Source: Buxus sempervirens (Eukaryota > Streptophyta > Magnoliopsida > Buxales > Buxaceae). Taken from it: a stretch of DNA of 64,000 nt. Each line of letters opens with the position of its first letter. The stretch's first letter is position 1. Below are positions 11,701 through 24,124 of this stretch, in pieces. Location: positions 5,270,001-5,334,000 of the forward strand of contig OX387192.1 of assembly GCA_947561395.2 (NCBI GenBank), given 5' to 3'. The notes under the pieces are model-generated. The model saw only the letters and a list, made by a program, of their open reading frames with translations. It was not told the DNA's origin and did not search any database. The translations under genes were made by a program, and so were the position numbers.

Positions 11701-11994
11701 TCATAATTTTGCAAAATATTCTTCTCATGACATTTAAAAGATTTGAATTTTTGTATAAAATGTCTTTTGCTTCGATTTTGGTCTCAAAATTGAGCCCAAT
11801 GTCAAAGTCATATTCAACTCAATGAAATTCAATAAGAGATATGATTCATAAGTAAAAGGACCTTGCTGAAAACTTTTTTTTTTCTAGAAAAATGTTAAAG
11901 GGAAAAATCTTTTTTTTTGTTTTGGAAGAGCCTTTATTGAAATCACTTCCTGAGAACAAGGCTCCTTAGGATCCTCAGGAAATGTGCATTCTTT
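8756..11994 (-). other. Long non-coding 3' region between gag and the polypurine tract
   Basis: In autonomous relatives this place would hold pol. Here it is AT-rich with many T/C homopolymer tracts on the plus strand, and I see no RT, RNase H or integrase motif in any frame. Words such as TTTGCCCCAGTG (about 11182) and GGGACGAAATGAAGGCTTGG (about 10796) recur, diverged, in the interior of the second element at 63.1-64 kb. That indicates a shared, ancient non-coding module. The small ORFs here are low-complexity. Confidence 0.5.
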
Positions 11995-13674
11995 TTATAG
12001 GAGTTTCTTTTCAAAGAACATGGGAGTTCGAAAACTGCCCCTGTTCTCAAAGGCAAAAGTTGACTTTTCTCCCTTTTTCAGATAATTTCTTTCTCTTGCT
12101 GAGTGAGGCAAGCCTTCCTGCTCATAACCAGGAGCATTTCTTTCAAGATAAACCCTGACTGTTGGACCAATAGGAGCGATAAGCTGAGAAGGGTCAAATC
12201 TTCTTTCTCTAGAGAAAATTGCCCCTATTGCATTTGAGCTGCCTGCCCCATTGTTATCGGTAGGTGGGATAGGTATAACTGAATTGAATGATAATGAGTT
12301 ATTATCCAGTAAATCCTGAATTGCATGCTTTAGGGCCAAGCAACGATCAGTGGTATGCCCTGGAGTGCTCATATGATAATCACAAATTGCAGATGAATCA
12401 TAACCCTTCCCCTTACTTGCATGAGGATTTGGCAACCTCAAAGTCACATAACCCTTTTGAAGTAAAGTAGGCAAAAGCTCAAATGGTCTCATAGGCAGTT
12501 TAGAAAATTCCCTTCTCTTCCTTACTTCTGTTTCCTTCTTCACAGGCTTTGCAAAAGGGACATTAATTTGGATAGGCAGCAAAGGAACTTGATGGGTTGG
12601 CTTGATAGGAGGTGGATGGACATTGATTTGGAAGGGTTCCCTGGGAAGTTGCACCATATTCACTTCTCCTTCTCTCCTTTCTTCAGATTTTTTCTTTCCA
12701 TTACCATTTTCCTCTTTCTGTGTAGAGAAAGTGGTGGAAGCTTCCTGGTTCAACACTGCAGAGTAATTAACTATTTTCCCAGACTTGATCCCATCTTCAA
12801 TTCTGTCTGCCACTTGCACTAGGGCAGCAAAGTTGGTGGTTGTTTGACCCACCAAGTGACTGTAAAAGGGTTGCCCCAGTGTGCTAATGAAGGTTGAAAT
12901 CATTTCTGGTTCTCCCACGGGTGGCCTAACTTGTGCAGCCAACTCCCTCCACCTTTTAGCATATTGCCTTATGGTCTCATCATTTCTCTTTGTCATCCTC
13001 ATCATGTCATACCTATCTGGTATAATCTCAGAGTTGAACCTGTATTGTGCCAAAAAGGAATCTGCTAAATCCTTCCACCTTCTTATTTTCCCATGATCCA
13101 AAGTGGTAAACCACTTCAAAGCAGCTCCAGTTAAACTCCTCTGGAAGAGTTGAATTAGTATGCCGTCATCCCAGCCAAACTGGCATAAAGCCCCGCAGTA
13201 TAACTTCAAATGGCTCATTGGGCAACCAGTGCCATCATATTTATCAAAATCCGGACACTTGAATTTGGCCGGTAAGCATACATTGGGGTATAGGCACAGA
13301 TCTTCAAAATTGGTGCCCCCAAAGTTACGTATCCCTTTCACCTCCCTCATTTCATCCTGGATCATCTCCAGCCTGTGCATTAATTTTCTTTCTATTTCAT
13401 CCCTCATCTTTTCTTTTTCATTCTCTTTCTCAGACTCAACCATCTCCTCCCTGATCAGTATAGGTTCAGGGGTAGGTTCAGAAATGGGTTCAGGAATAGG
13501 TTGAACCGGAGGTGGGATATTGATTGGAGGTGGAGGTGCTTGGTTCTGGGCTTGAACTTATTGGGCCTGAACTGATAGTATGTTCTCTAGCATTCGGGCT
13601 AGTCCTGCCACTTGTTCCTGAAGCAAGACAATATCTGGGTGAGGAGCATCAGCTTCAGTCTCAATGGGATTCAT
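11995..13674 (-). pseudogene. gag: Retrotransposon Gag, one in-frame stop
   Basis: This encodes the structural capsid protein of the gag-only element. The long open part (13443-11995, 482 codons) contains the retrotransposon gag domain around residues 40-200 (FKCPDFDKYDGTG ... GAALKWFTTL ... WKDLADSFLAQY). Near residues 358-372 is a Tat-type zinc knuckle CDYHMSTPGHTTDRC. The frame is open upstream to an ATG at 13674 (start MNPIETEADAPHPD), except for a TAA at 13560-13558 inside a glutamine-rich run, where CAA>TAA is the simplest origin. The ancestral protein was therefore about 559 residues. A proline-rich linker follows the stop. Translation could restart at the Met at 13443. No protease or pol follows. 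Confidence 0.8.
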
Positions 13675-13856
13675 GGCGCGAGCTCTTGATCTGGTTACAA
13701 GAGCTATGGTTGCAAGTGTATTGGTACCTGGAAAAAATAAAAAAAATCAGTGCCCAATTAATCTCATTCACATGCCTAGGAATGCCTATGTGCAAGCTGG
13801 GTGAACACGAGTTTGGATTTTGTTTCTTTATTTGCTTCTTTTTTTTTTGAATTGAA

Positions 13857-15022
13857 TTGTTGGAATATTCTAGGGCTTCCAACAGGTCCCACAAAAAGAG
13901 AAAAAGATCTGAAATTCAAAGGCTTTCAGAGGCCCAGGGATATTTTTGGAAAAAGTCTGAAATTCAAAGGCTTTCAGAGGCCCAGGGATATTTTTGAAAA
14001 AAAGTCTGAAATTCAAAGGCTTTCAGAGGCCCAGGGATATTTTTGAAAAAATTCTGAAATTCAAAGGCTTTCAAAGGCCCAGAGGATATGTGTCTATAAT
14101 TCAGAGGCTTATAGACGGCCCAAAGAAATGATTTGTCTAAAATTCAGAGGCTTTTAGACGGCCCAAAAAAAATGATTTGTCTAAAATTCAGAGGCTTTTA
14201 GACGGCCCAAAGGATATGTGTCTATAATTCAGAGGCTTATAAACGGCCCAAAGAAATGATTGTCTAAAATTCAGAGGCTTTTAGACGGCCCAAAGAAATG
14301 ATTTGTCTAAAATTCAGAAGCTTTTAGACGGCCCAAAGAAATGATTTGTCTAAAATTCAGAGGCTTTTAGATGGCCCAAAGAAATGATTGTCTAAAATTC
14401 AGAGGCTTTTAGACGGCCCAAAGGATATATGTGTCTATAATTCAGAGGCTTATAGACGGCCCAAAGAAAAGGTTTGTCTAAAATTCAGAGGCTTTTAGAC
14501 GGCCCAAAGAAAAGGTTTGTCTAAAATTCAGAGGCTTTTAGACGGCCCAGAAAGGATATGTGTCTATAATTCAGAGGCTTATAGACGGCCCAAAAAGGTT
14601 TGTTGGAATATTCTAGGGCTTCCAACAGGTTCCACAAAAAAGAAAAGAAAAGGATCTGAAATTCAAAGGCTTTCAGAGGCCCAAAGAAATTTTTGGAAAA
14701 AGTCTGAAATTCAAAGGCTTTCAGAGGCCCGAGGGGTTTTGAAAAAGGTCTGAAATTCAAAGGCTTTCAGAGGCCCAGGGATATTTTTGGAAAAGGTCTG
14801 AAATTCAAAGGCTTTCAGATGCCCAAGGATTTTTGATAAAAGTCTGAAATTCAAAGGCTTTCAGAGGCCCAAAGAGTTTTTGAGGAAAAGTTTGAAATTC
14901 AAAGGCTTTCGGAGGCCCAGGGATATTTTGAAAAATCTGAAATTCAAAGGCTTTCAGAGGCCCAGGAGTTTTGAAAAAGTCTGAAATTCAGAGGCTTTCA
15001 GAAGCCCAAGGAACCTTTCTCT
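13857..15022 (-). repeat. Two-motif minisatellite in the element leader
   Basis: About 1.17 kb of tandem repeats lies between the PBS and gag. Two related unit types occur. One is about 45-48 bp, built on GAAATTCAAAGGCTTTCAGA plus GGCCCAGGGATATTTTTG. The other is about 40-43 bp, built on AAATTCAGAGGCTTTTAGAC plus GGCCCAAAGAAATGATTTG. The order is type 1 (x4), type 2 (x11 or so), type 1 (x7). A boundary sequence TTGGAATATTCTAGGGCTTC plus CAACAGG occurs at 13860 and 14611, so the array is made of two larger blocks. Each unit carries a short inverted pair (AAAGGCTTT). Confidence 0.85.
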
Positions 15023-15191
15023 CACATTTTTATTTATTCAATTATTTTGTTTTGTTTTGTTTTTTTTTTGTTTTTTGTTTTGTTTTTTTTTTTGAAGCAT
15101 TTTATTTAAACTTGTTTCCCTTTATCATTATTTAAAGGTTAAAGGAAGATTTTAGTGAGAAAAACTGATTAAAATTGAATATTCCGAGAAA

Positions 15192-15330
15192 ACCGTATAC
15201 ACAGTACGGTCCAGCCCTGCCCGTATTCAAATTACGAGTAAGCCGTGACCGTATGCAATCAACGGGCGAGCCTAGCCCGTATAACCAATACGGGCAAGCC
15301 CAGCCCGTGTACTAAATGCGGTTTTACGGA
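15192..15330 (-). repeat. Second copy of the palindrome array, in the leader
   Basis: The same CCGTAT/ATACGGGC motif set as in the LTR U3 (8526-8644) appears again in the untranslated leader, with diverged spacing. It is not part of an LTR copy, because the flanking sequence is unrelated. It may come from an old LTR fragment or from spread of the motif. Confidence 0.55.
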
Positions 15331-16531
15331 ACCCTGTTATATTTTTTCAGTTTTTACATGGTTTGGTCACTTTCATTGTTCATCCAACCATACGGTTCAC
15401 CCAGTGCAAGGCTTCTAAACTGTCCCAAAGTGGACTTTGACCTTTTTGCTAAAACACATGTTTATGAAGGCACATGTACCCTCCAAATTGACACCATACT
15501 CAAGAATTTGGTACCCTTTTGTTGCCTATTGTGTGTACATAGGGTAGGATTGATTCTAAACAGAGTTAGAGACTCTTCCTATGGGCTGCACCAACTTTAG
15601 AAAATATGCATATTTTGGGACCAATTTTATCCCGAACCAATGGGCACCATGACACCCCTATGACATGAAAATAATGCAAAACAATAGGATTACCTTGTTA
15701 CCTTGTTTACCTTCAATATGGCATCCGCATTATGCCCTGGTTTGTAAGCCATGCATACGGCCTTCCCACAATCATACAAACCCATATCCCCACGTAATTG
15801 TATACTTTAGCCAAAAACGTGTAACTCCACCTTCAAGCGTAAGGGTTTTGGGTTTTGGCTTCATGGCAACTTAGCACTCAAGCCTAGTGATGACCAGAAT
15901 CCCAGATCCACGTTATCATCACATCATTAGCTCAAAGTTCTAAGGTGAATGTTTTCACTTTCGCTTTCCGAAGTATCGACCTCGTTGCGTCAAGCTACAC
16001 ACATTCGGGTTCAACTTCCTATAGGTTAAGGGTAGGCTGTGTAAAAAATAAAAGGTGCACAGTGCATTGTAAAAATAGGGTGCATTCACAACGTCCCAAA
16101 CCCTTGCCACTCTTTTCGCAGCCATGCATAAACAAACCAAGGCATAATAGGAGAGCATATTTAAAATAAACAAGTAAATAAAGCAATCCTATATCACTTA
16201 AAACATGCTCATAAAAAAAAATCATCTATCATGCAAACATATGATCATGTTATACACCCAAAATCATCATGGAGATCATGCTGAAAATTAAAACATGCTA
16301 TCATAAAAATATAGCAAGAAATAAGCATGGTTCAACAAAACGGACCTCCCCTACGCATGTTTGTAGAAACGATCTTATAAATCAAAATTAAGCATGTTTC
16401 TACCCCCATGAATTCTTGAGCAATAATTCAGATTTAAAACATACTCAACATGCTTAAGAACACAAAATAGCAAGCAAATCAAAAAATATCAAAAACATGA
16501 ACTAAAACACCAAAAGGCTCAAATCCACAAA
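15331..16531 (-). other. Leader of the gag-only element
   Basis: A 1.2-kb 5' untranslated part between the PBS and the palindrome array. No ORF has recognisable features. It is transcribed if the element is active. Confidence 0.45.
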
Positions 16532-16549
16532 TCCCCAGCAGAGTCGCCA
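16532..16549 (-). other. Primer-binding site
   Basis: Two bases after the 5' LTR the minus strand reads TGGCGACTCTGCTGGGGA. It begins with TGG, the complement of the tRNA CCA end, and resembles the Arg-tRNA type site reported for Ogre/Tat elements. The tRNA identity is from memory of the family and was not checked against a tRNA set. Confidence 0.6.
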
Positions 16550-17946
16550 GTTGTGAGACATGGGAAAAAAATCGATTTAATGATTTCCTCAATCATCACA
16601 CGGGATTATATAAAACAAAGAGTCGCCACCATTCAATTTAGGTGTGAATGGACACCAAAATATCAAATAAGCACAAAAGGCAAATTTTAGGGCAAAATAA
16701 CCCTCCTTTAAAAACAACCAGAGATGGGTAAGGGGATTAAGTTATGAACAGGGGAAGGTGTTAGGCACCCCTATTCATCCACACAAGGTGGTTGCCAGGC
16801 ATTGTTCATGTTAAATTAAAGGAAAAAGCTTGCTATAAAAATCAGGAAAAATCACAAAAAAGGGCAAAAATATATGGTTTTTTCATATGAATAGTCTGAT
16901 TGATCCAGAACTATCAAACATGATCATACCATTCCTAGGGTTTCATGATCAAAACAAATTTGAGATAAAATCAAATAAAATCAATTTAAAGTGAAAAATC
17001 CAAAAATCTGGCTTCAAGTCAAAATTCTAGAAATCTAGAAAAATATGATTTTTATAAAATATTTCAAAATTGAACTTGAATAGTCCAGGACATAGATAAA
17101 GCCCAAATTTCACATTTAATCTGAAAATTAAAACCAAAAATACCCACGTTGATGAAAAACACCAAAAGGGGAGAATTTAGACCGTAGGGTCTTCTCTCAA
17201 TAATGAAAAACAATTTAAAAACCACATCATGAAACCCTAGATTTTATTTTCAGGCTTCTAGATTCAGATCTATCATATTGATCATGATAAATCCAAGATC
17301 CTAGCCTAAAATCACAAAAATCACAAAAACAGTGCTGTAGGTGCAAATATGTGAAAAATCCAAATTTTATCAAAAAGTGGGGATCTCATGCTATAAACAT
17401 CATAGATTCATGTTATTCATTCAGATATATCATAAAAAGCATTAAAACATGATCAAGATATCAAAAACAGCCACATCTCACAGATTAGAGCACATGGGGG
17501 TCTACCCTACGGATCCACCTGTTCCCCTTTCCCCTAATTCTCTCTTCACGTTTTACGACTAGAGAGACTCTTGAGGTACTTGGAGATAGGTTTGGTTACA
17601 CAAACACAATCACAGGCCTTATTCTATGAAAAAAAAAGAAAAAAACAGATATGGGGTTCTATTCTAGGGATCCACCTGTTCCCCTTTCCCCTAGTTCTCT
17701 CTTCACGTTTTACGGCTAGAGAGACCCTTGAGGTACTTAGAGACAAGTTTAGGAATACAAAAACAGATATGGCCTTATTCTACAGCAATAGAGATGATCT
17801 TATTACTTCTAGAATTGAAGATAGAAAATAAAAAGGGATAGGGGACTTACCTGGATTGAGCAAGCAGAGCAGCAGGGATTCCTATTCTTCTCTTAGAGCT
17901 CTTGATTCTTCAAAATTTCGTGGCCCTTAGCTAGAGGAGAGAGCCT

Positions 17947-17956
17947 CTATTTATAG
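17947..17956 (-). promoter_or_regulatory. TATA box of the 5' LTR
   Basis: CTATAAATAG on the minus strand; the expected start of element RNA lies about 30 bp further down (near 17915). Confidence 0.55.
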
Positions 17957-18160
17957 ACACACCCAGGGGCAAGGTTGGTCCAGGGTTTGGCAAGATAGAG
18001 TTTCAGTTTGAGTTAAATACAAGATAATACCCATCCTTTATCCACAAAGATAAATGAGATAATTCGAACAGATAAATAAGAGAATTCGCTTATCCAAGAG
18101 AGATATTTGGGTGCAGATAAGGCTCAAAAATCAAAAAGGTAAAATTCGCACAAAGACCCC

Positions 18161-18276
18161 CGTGCCCGTATATATATTACGGTCGCGCCCTGCCCGTATT
18201 ATTAATACGGGCACGCCGTGACCGTATATCAACTGCAGGTATGACCAGACCGTAAACAAAATACGGTCATGACCAG
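18161..18276 (-). repeat. Palindrome array in U3, 5' LTR copy
   Basis: The same alternating GCCCGTAT/ATACGGGC motifs as 8526-8644, about 205 bp upstream of the TATA box. Confidence 0.6.
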
Positions 18277-18645
18277 TTTGGCCAAATTTTATACTTTTTT
18301 GACCTGTTTCAAATCCCAATTAATATTTTCAATTATTTTCTCATTTTTAGTGCAATTTGGGGTGTCTACAGTTACCGAGCATAAAACCCTTTCTTAGTCG
18401 AAAACTATAATCTCTCTCTCAATCCACTATGTTGGGGCTGAGTTTACAGTAAAACTTGTATTGACTGAATACAAGCCACATATTCAAACAGGGAAATGGT
18501 TTCCTCTTCTGCGTTTCATGGATAGTACCATGAAACACAGGAGAGGAAATGCATTATCAAACAGGATGTAAGAATCAAATTATAGGGCTTTAAACGAGCC
18601 AAGCAGGGCCCGAATTTACCAAACTTTGCTATACATGTATGTATA

Positions 18646-18835
18646 CTAGGGGGTTGCACGTGCTACACGAGTAGAAAACCTGGGCCCACTAAGATAAACA
18701 GTTCAAGGTAGTTACAATATGTTTAAAATAGTGGGGGATTGTTTTGTTTGAGGAGGACAATGTTTGGAAAAAGAAAAAGGAAGGCCAGAATCTGGAGGGA
18801 ATATTCCCCCCTCTTCTTTTTATTAATAGTATAGA
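18646..18835 (-). mobile_element. Small Helitron, family as 740-2101
   Basis: The minus strand starts TCTATACTATTAATAAAAAG at 18835 and ends CTAG at 18646, between host A (18645) and T (18836). The 3' subterminal stretch is GC-rich (around 18653-18676) but its palindrome is partly decayed. 190 bp, non-coding. Confidence 0.7.
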
Positions 18836-19968
18836 TATATAAATTAAAGAAAGAATTAGTTATTATAGGTTATAGTAATTTACTTTTAAAATTTGTGAAT
18901 ATTATTGACATTTATAACTAATATAACATTATAAATATATTACATAATAAATAAAGCAAGCCCATCAAGCTTTAATTGAGTCGTGCTCGCCCAAGCTCAG
19001 CTCGGGTTCTTTAACTCAATTAGTCCTCTTTTAAAGCTCATGCCCAGCTCATGAGTTGGGAGACAATTGAATCCTCTGTTTGAACAGAACAAAAACAGAG
19101 AAATGCTGCAATTTCAGGAATTAAATTTTCAGATGGGTCCCAACAATAAAATAGTATCTTCTTCCCTTGATTCAGTCTGAAGATTAGGATTGTTGAGAAG
19201 GTAGATTTTGAATTCTCACCAATGACTACACACTAACAGATGTCCCTGATGAATGAAGTTAATATATTCCCATGTATAGATTTTCCAGATCAAAAGATTG
19301 ATTTGGTTTCTAAATTTTAGAATCATTAACAAACCAAAAAAAAAAAAAAAAAAATGGATGGTTACCTATGACAATGTAGGCCCCTTCTTTGGAAATTTGT
19401 TTATGTTTGGTTTCCTATGATCCAAAGTTTCAAAAGCATATAATCAGGTTTATCCAGGCTTGAACCAAAAGTTCATAGCTGGCATGACAGCAAGAGATGA
19501 AGTGCTACATAAGTTTGGGTTCTTTATTGATTCATATTCCAACTGAATCTAATCCTTCACAAATATGCATGAAACCATTAATTAAATGAGTACATATTTG
19601 TATAATAGTATACACCATTTTCATTAATTTATATACAAAGTTTGAATTCCATATCAAGAATCAGAAAAAGCTCAAATCATAGAAGGGTACACATTAACAG
19701 TAAATGAAACAAAAACAAATGGGATGAAATTACCCAAATCCTCTGGCAGTCAAACTGCTGTATTTTGTATAAAACAAGCAAACACATAACTTATAAAACA
19801 TTCTTACATTTTCTATGAAATTCCTTCTTTGACAATAAATCATGAGTATTCCATCTGTACCGAAAGACCCCTCTTAACCACTTGGTGGTTTAACCAGGCT
19901 CTTTCTCTATGTGATATGTGCAATGCAATCTATAGATTTCTTGTCCAACAAAGCAGAAAATTAGTATG
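18836..19968. other. Downstream flank of the DUF936 gene
   Basis: AT-rich and without a gene. The right-hand 200-300 bp should hold the 3' UTR of the DUF936 gene. A poly-A stretch lies at about 19336-19354. Confidence 0.4.
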
Positions 19969-20836
19969 TCATCTCTTCACTTTCATTTCTGTTGTTTGGC
20001 TTGAAGGTGTTGTTTGTGTTCCACCACCAAGTGCAACTGCAGCGGATTCTACATGTGTAAGAAGGTACTCATAGATTTTCTTCCTCAACCTATCAATCGT
20101 CTCAGCCGAAATGCGAGGCACTTTACCTTCTTCCTTGCCAGACCCAATTTCATCTAACCAGTCATTCACACTCTTGAGCTGGGACAACATTCCTGCTATT
20201 TGACTGTTGTCTGACAAAGCTGTGTCAACATCAGAATTCAAGAACTTCTCAACAAATCCTAGGAACCAATCCCGGGATTCCACTTGCAACATCTGGGCCA
20301 AATCAACAGCCTCATCAAGACCATTTCCTCGTATCCATTGAGGTGGAGGACTGGCCTGTATCTTTTGAGCCAAAGGTAGCCCATCTGCCTGTCGCCGAGG
20401 AGTCACAGCTGTCACGATCTTAGAACCTACTATGGGGCGGCTCTTTGTTTGTGTCTTTGTTGATGCACTCTTGATTGAGTTGTCAAGGACTAAAATGGAT
20501 TGGTTGCAAGAGTCGGACCTGTGATTTTTGGCTGGAGTAGAAACTGGAGCTGTGGTGGAAGAGACCTGTTTATTAAATACCGTAAAGGATGAGAGGTCCG
20601 TGGCTAATGCAGCTTGAATCCATGAAGCTGCGTGCTTATGTCTCTCCAAAGAGATCTTAAGTACTTCTTCCAATGGCTCATCTTCATGATCTGGAGATGA
20701 TTCCACAGGTTTTGTCTTTGATAAAGAGTCTGCAACAAGGCAAGCCCTGTTCAGGCTTGCATGAAGGCTCAAGAACTGCTCCACTGCTAGCTGGGGGTTA
20801 ACTTCTTTGGCAGATGAGCGTAGCTCAGAAAATATG
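19969..20836 (-). CDS. DUF936 gene, exon 4
   Basis: 868 nt after acceptor TTTAG, giving [20 protein letters not shown] and on to the stop at 19969. It includes the [19 protein letters not shown] block and a C-terminal helical region ([10 protein letters not shown] ... [14 protein letters not shown]). The frame is intact. Confidence 0.85.
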
Positions 20837-21685
20837 CTAAAGAAATGAAAAGCAAATCAGATGATAAAATTAAGGCAGTACAAAAACCCAAAAATAATTT
20901 GGATGCCAGCTGAATAAATTGATTTTGTTGATTGTGGAGAAGGTTTTCTTTGTTGGAGAATATTTTCTAACGAAGAGACCAAGCTTTTCTAGCTGTATAA
21001 TTTTATTCCAGTAATCACAAACACATGCATGCACATATATGCACTCCGAAAAGAGGAGAAACAAAATGAAAATAAATAAAGAAATAAATAAAGAAATATG
21101 ACTGAATCTTCTTTATGTCAAACACAGAATGGAGAACAAGAAATGTCAAATCACGTTGTAATATGCCATGTGAAATATAAAAATTATCTCCATTAAAATA
21201 AAAATGGCCAAAATAATGCCTAATTCGAATTGGATAATCATGGGAACACAGATCCTGCTCTGTCACTCCTTTACAATTATAACATGTAAAATAATGACTA
21301 ATTCCAACTAGTTTGGAGTGGACACATATATCCTCCTCTGCCATTCTAATTTGTTAAAATTTTTTAAGTTATATTTGTGTGCCTCTAGATCATCTGTCAC
21401 CAATTTCACTGAGTTCTTATTCAGGTTTTCTCTATCCCTTTGCATCCTTGAAGTTGCATCATCTGAACCTTTTCTCCCTCTACAAGATTAAATCTTATAT
21501 GCCCCTGTTTAGATGTCCCTAATTTAAACCATAGGCTGTCAAAGGCAATTTGATAAGTCGCTGCTGATAAACTTCAAGTCAACTTATGCCTTACATTCAT
21601 TTGGTTCCTTTTCTCTTGTCCTTCCTAGCCATGAGTACTATACCAGTTTAGAAAAAGAGGGGGGAAAAAAAAACCACGCCCCCCC

Positions 21686-21716
<31 letters not shown>

Positions 21717-24075
21717 AAGTGTAAAATGGCATTAATCATGGTGCACTGGAAGCCGTATTTCACAGATTTTCCAGTTTCATCTGGTTGCAAACATTTCAAA
21801 TGCTTAATGTGAAGACATGAGTAGCTCAACACACTACTCAACATCAATATGCACCCTCAATGACTCACTAACAGCTCCTTCGTTTCAGAAATTTTTTCAC
21901 ACGCTAAATCATGCAGGGAGGCAATTCACTTGATGAAAGGTGACTTGAGCCACACAAGCATGCATAATTTAGATAGTATATAAATAAACATAATGTAATA
22001 AACCAACAAGAATAAGAAAATGTAGAAGAGAGGGTGACATAAACAAGAAAAATTACATTCACAACACAAAAATTTAGAAGTGCCAGTTGCACATATCCTA
22101 TTATATATCCTGTCAGGTTTTGTTACTAGCTAGGATATGGAAGTTTCTAAACTTCTAGAATATACTAGTGGAAACTTCTAGAATATACTAGTGTGTATTA
22201 TGGAAAATAAGTACAATTGAGGCCAGAAGTTGCTATAAATAAAGTTACCTCATCGTCCATATAAACACTCACAAGTATAATTTAGCCATCATTTGACACT
22301 GAATTGCAAGTGCGCACAGTTGAAACCAAGTTATAATAAGAATACAATAAGCTAGCAGCCTCAACATCCATGATGGATTTCGTGATGACAGAGGCTATAG
22401 AGCCTAAAATGGGATCAGAACTCCAAAGACATTAAAGTAAAAGGACAAGACTAGGAATATGTAAGTAATGATTTTAACCTCCATTTTTGTGAGAGGATCC
22501 TTAATGATCAAGGTTCAAGCCTCAACATAAAGTATCCTCAAGACGTAAGCTTGATTTGAGCTCACATTAAGGCCTTAGAATGATGGGTAGAGTCAAGTCA
22601 AGTAACGGGGAAATTTTTTAAGCCTCACCTTGCATCAAATCTTGAGGCATAAGCATCACATGCCTTCTAAAAACACTGGCTTCAGACAGAAAACATGCTT
22701 GAAACTTATTGCAGCAGGTTAAGAAGGCCAGCCTTCTTTTGAGTAAGCAAAAAAATTTTTTTTTGGGCACAATTACTACCATTACTTTCATTTTTCACAC
22801 TGACTGTGATTTATCATCTTTATAATTATTACTAAAGTCCTCTCGAATATTAGTGGCATCAAGACTTTTCACTCTTCTACGATTCTGGTTTCCTGGGTTG
22901 AACATAACCAAAAAAACCTGAAATAATGAGCATTCAGATCAGAAAACATGACAAATCTTTGGTTTCAAGCCGGAAGGATATGAGTTAAAGTTTGAAAACC
23001 TTTGGGCTCAAGCCTAAAGATCAATCATTCATGGAAAGTTAACAGGTTGGTTACCCAGAAGAGACAAAATGCAAAGAATACAAGGAAAATTCAATGGAGA
23101 TGAGTAATGGAGTTTAGGAGTAATGTGGAGGAGCTAGATGGAATTTTCATCAAATCATTTATGGTATCATGGAGACCACCTTGAAGCTGTGTTTTTGCTT
23201 TTCTTATGAGTGTTCTGTTTGAGGCACAATTTTTTTGGGACCACAATTTTTTTTAACTTTTCCTTTTTCCCTTATTCTGCTTTTGTTATGTGTACCTGAT
23301 TGTGTTAAAATTATTTTTTCATATATATCAATCACACCTTCGAGTTCAGGGGGTAGGCCCATGCTGTTTCTTTTGTATCTTAAATGGAATTTTTTCTTTT
23401 TCTGATCAAAAATGAAAATGGCTCCTATACCATATGACAAGGACCTTCAAATACCTACATAATTATATCTAAGTTTATTGAGTCCTTATGTTCAAATGGT
23501 AAAGCATCTCATATATCTATTCTGCTTGTTGGAGTCTTCCAGTTTTCAAAGAATCAAAATTGATATACCATAAGGATGTACACTGTTGCGATGGATTCTA
23601 AGAGCCTTATTGGTTTGTTTCATATCATATAATTTTTCTTTTTCAGTTTAGTAGCACTTTCAAGATCTAGCATTTTTAAAGCTCATTAAAATCAAATTAA
23701 CAAATGAATTGGGCATGTAGTTAAAGGAGGTTCCTCTAACTTGAGTATCATTATAGTAAAGTATAAAGAAGATATTCGTTAGATTAAGACTTACTAGCAA
23801 GAGAAAACAAAAAAAAAGTTGGGGAGATAAAAACTTCTTTCCATTAGTAGTTATTTTAATAACTTATTTTTTTCTTTCTTCTTCTAATTCAAGAAATAAT
23901 TCATTTTTTTTGTGTGAGATTGCTGGGTGTTGGGGGAGGGTGGGGGTGTTGGCGATATTGTTGTCTTTTGGGTGTTGAAAGTGTTGGGTAGCGATGATGT
24001 TAAAGACAGCCAAAAATTCTGATCCAGGAAAAGCAACACATAATGAAATAGTCAAAATTAACACCAATTCAGAAG

Positions 24076-24124
<49 letters not shown>

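Larger units (their letters stand above)
6923..18370 (-). mobile_element. Gag-only LTR retrotransposon (TR-GAG type, Tat/Ogre-like)
   Basis: This is a complete 11.4-kb insertion in minus orientation. The 5' LTR is at 16552-18370 and the 3' LTR at 6923-8738. It is flanked by GTTAC at 6918-6922 and 18371-18375. LTRs run TGTAGACACC...GTCTCACA. A primer-binding site (16532-16549) and polypurine tract (8739-8755) sit at the correct LTR edges. The 7.8-kb interior holds one gag ORF and no protease, reverse transcriptase, RNase H or integrase that I can recognise. This fits TR-GAG elements, which need enzymes in trans. By eye the LTRs differ at about 13 substitutions (12 transitions) and 3 small indels over 1.82 kb, implying a recent insertion. 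Order on the minus strand: LTR, PBS, leader with palindromes and minisatellite, gag, long non-coding 3' part, PPT, LTR. Confidence 0.85.
16552..18370 (-). repeat. 5' LTR of the gag-only element
   Basis: This 1819-bp LTR is nearly identical to 6923-8738. TATA box CTATAAATAG is at 17947-17956 and the U3 palindrome array at 18161-18276. Its right edge (GGTGTCTACA on the plus strand) abuts GTTAC at 18371-18375. This copy should drive transcription toward gag. Confidence 0.9.

Noticed and set aside
12288..13850. Plus-strand ORFs across the gag region
   Set aside because: Antisense shadows of the gag frame.
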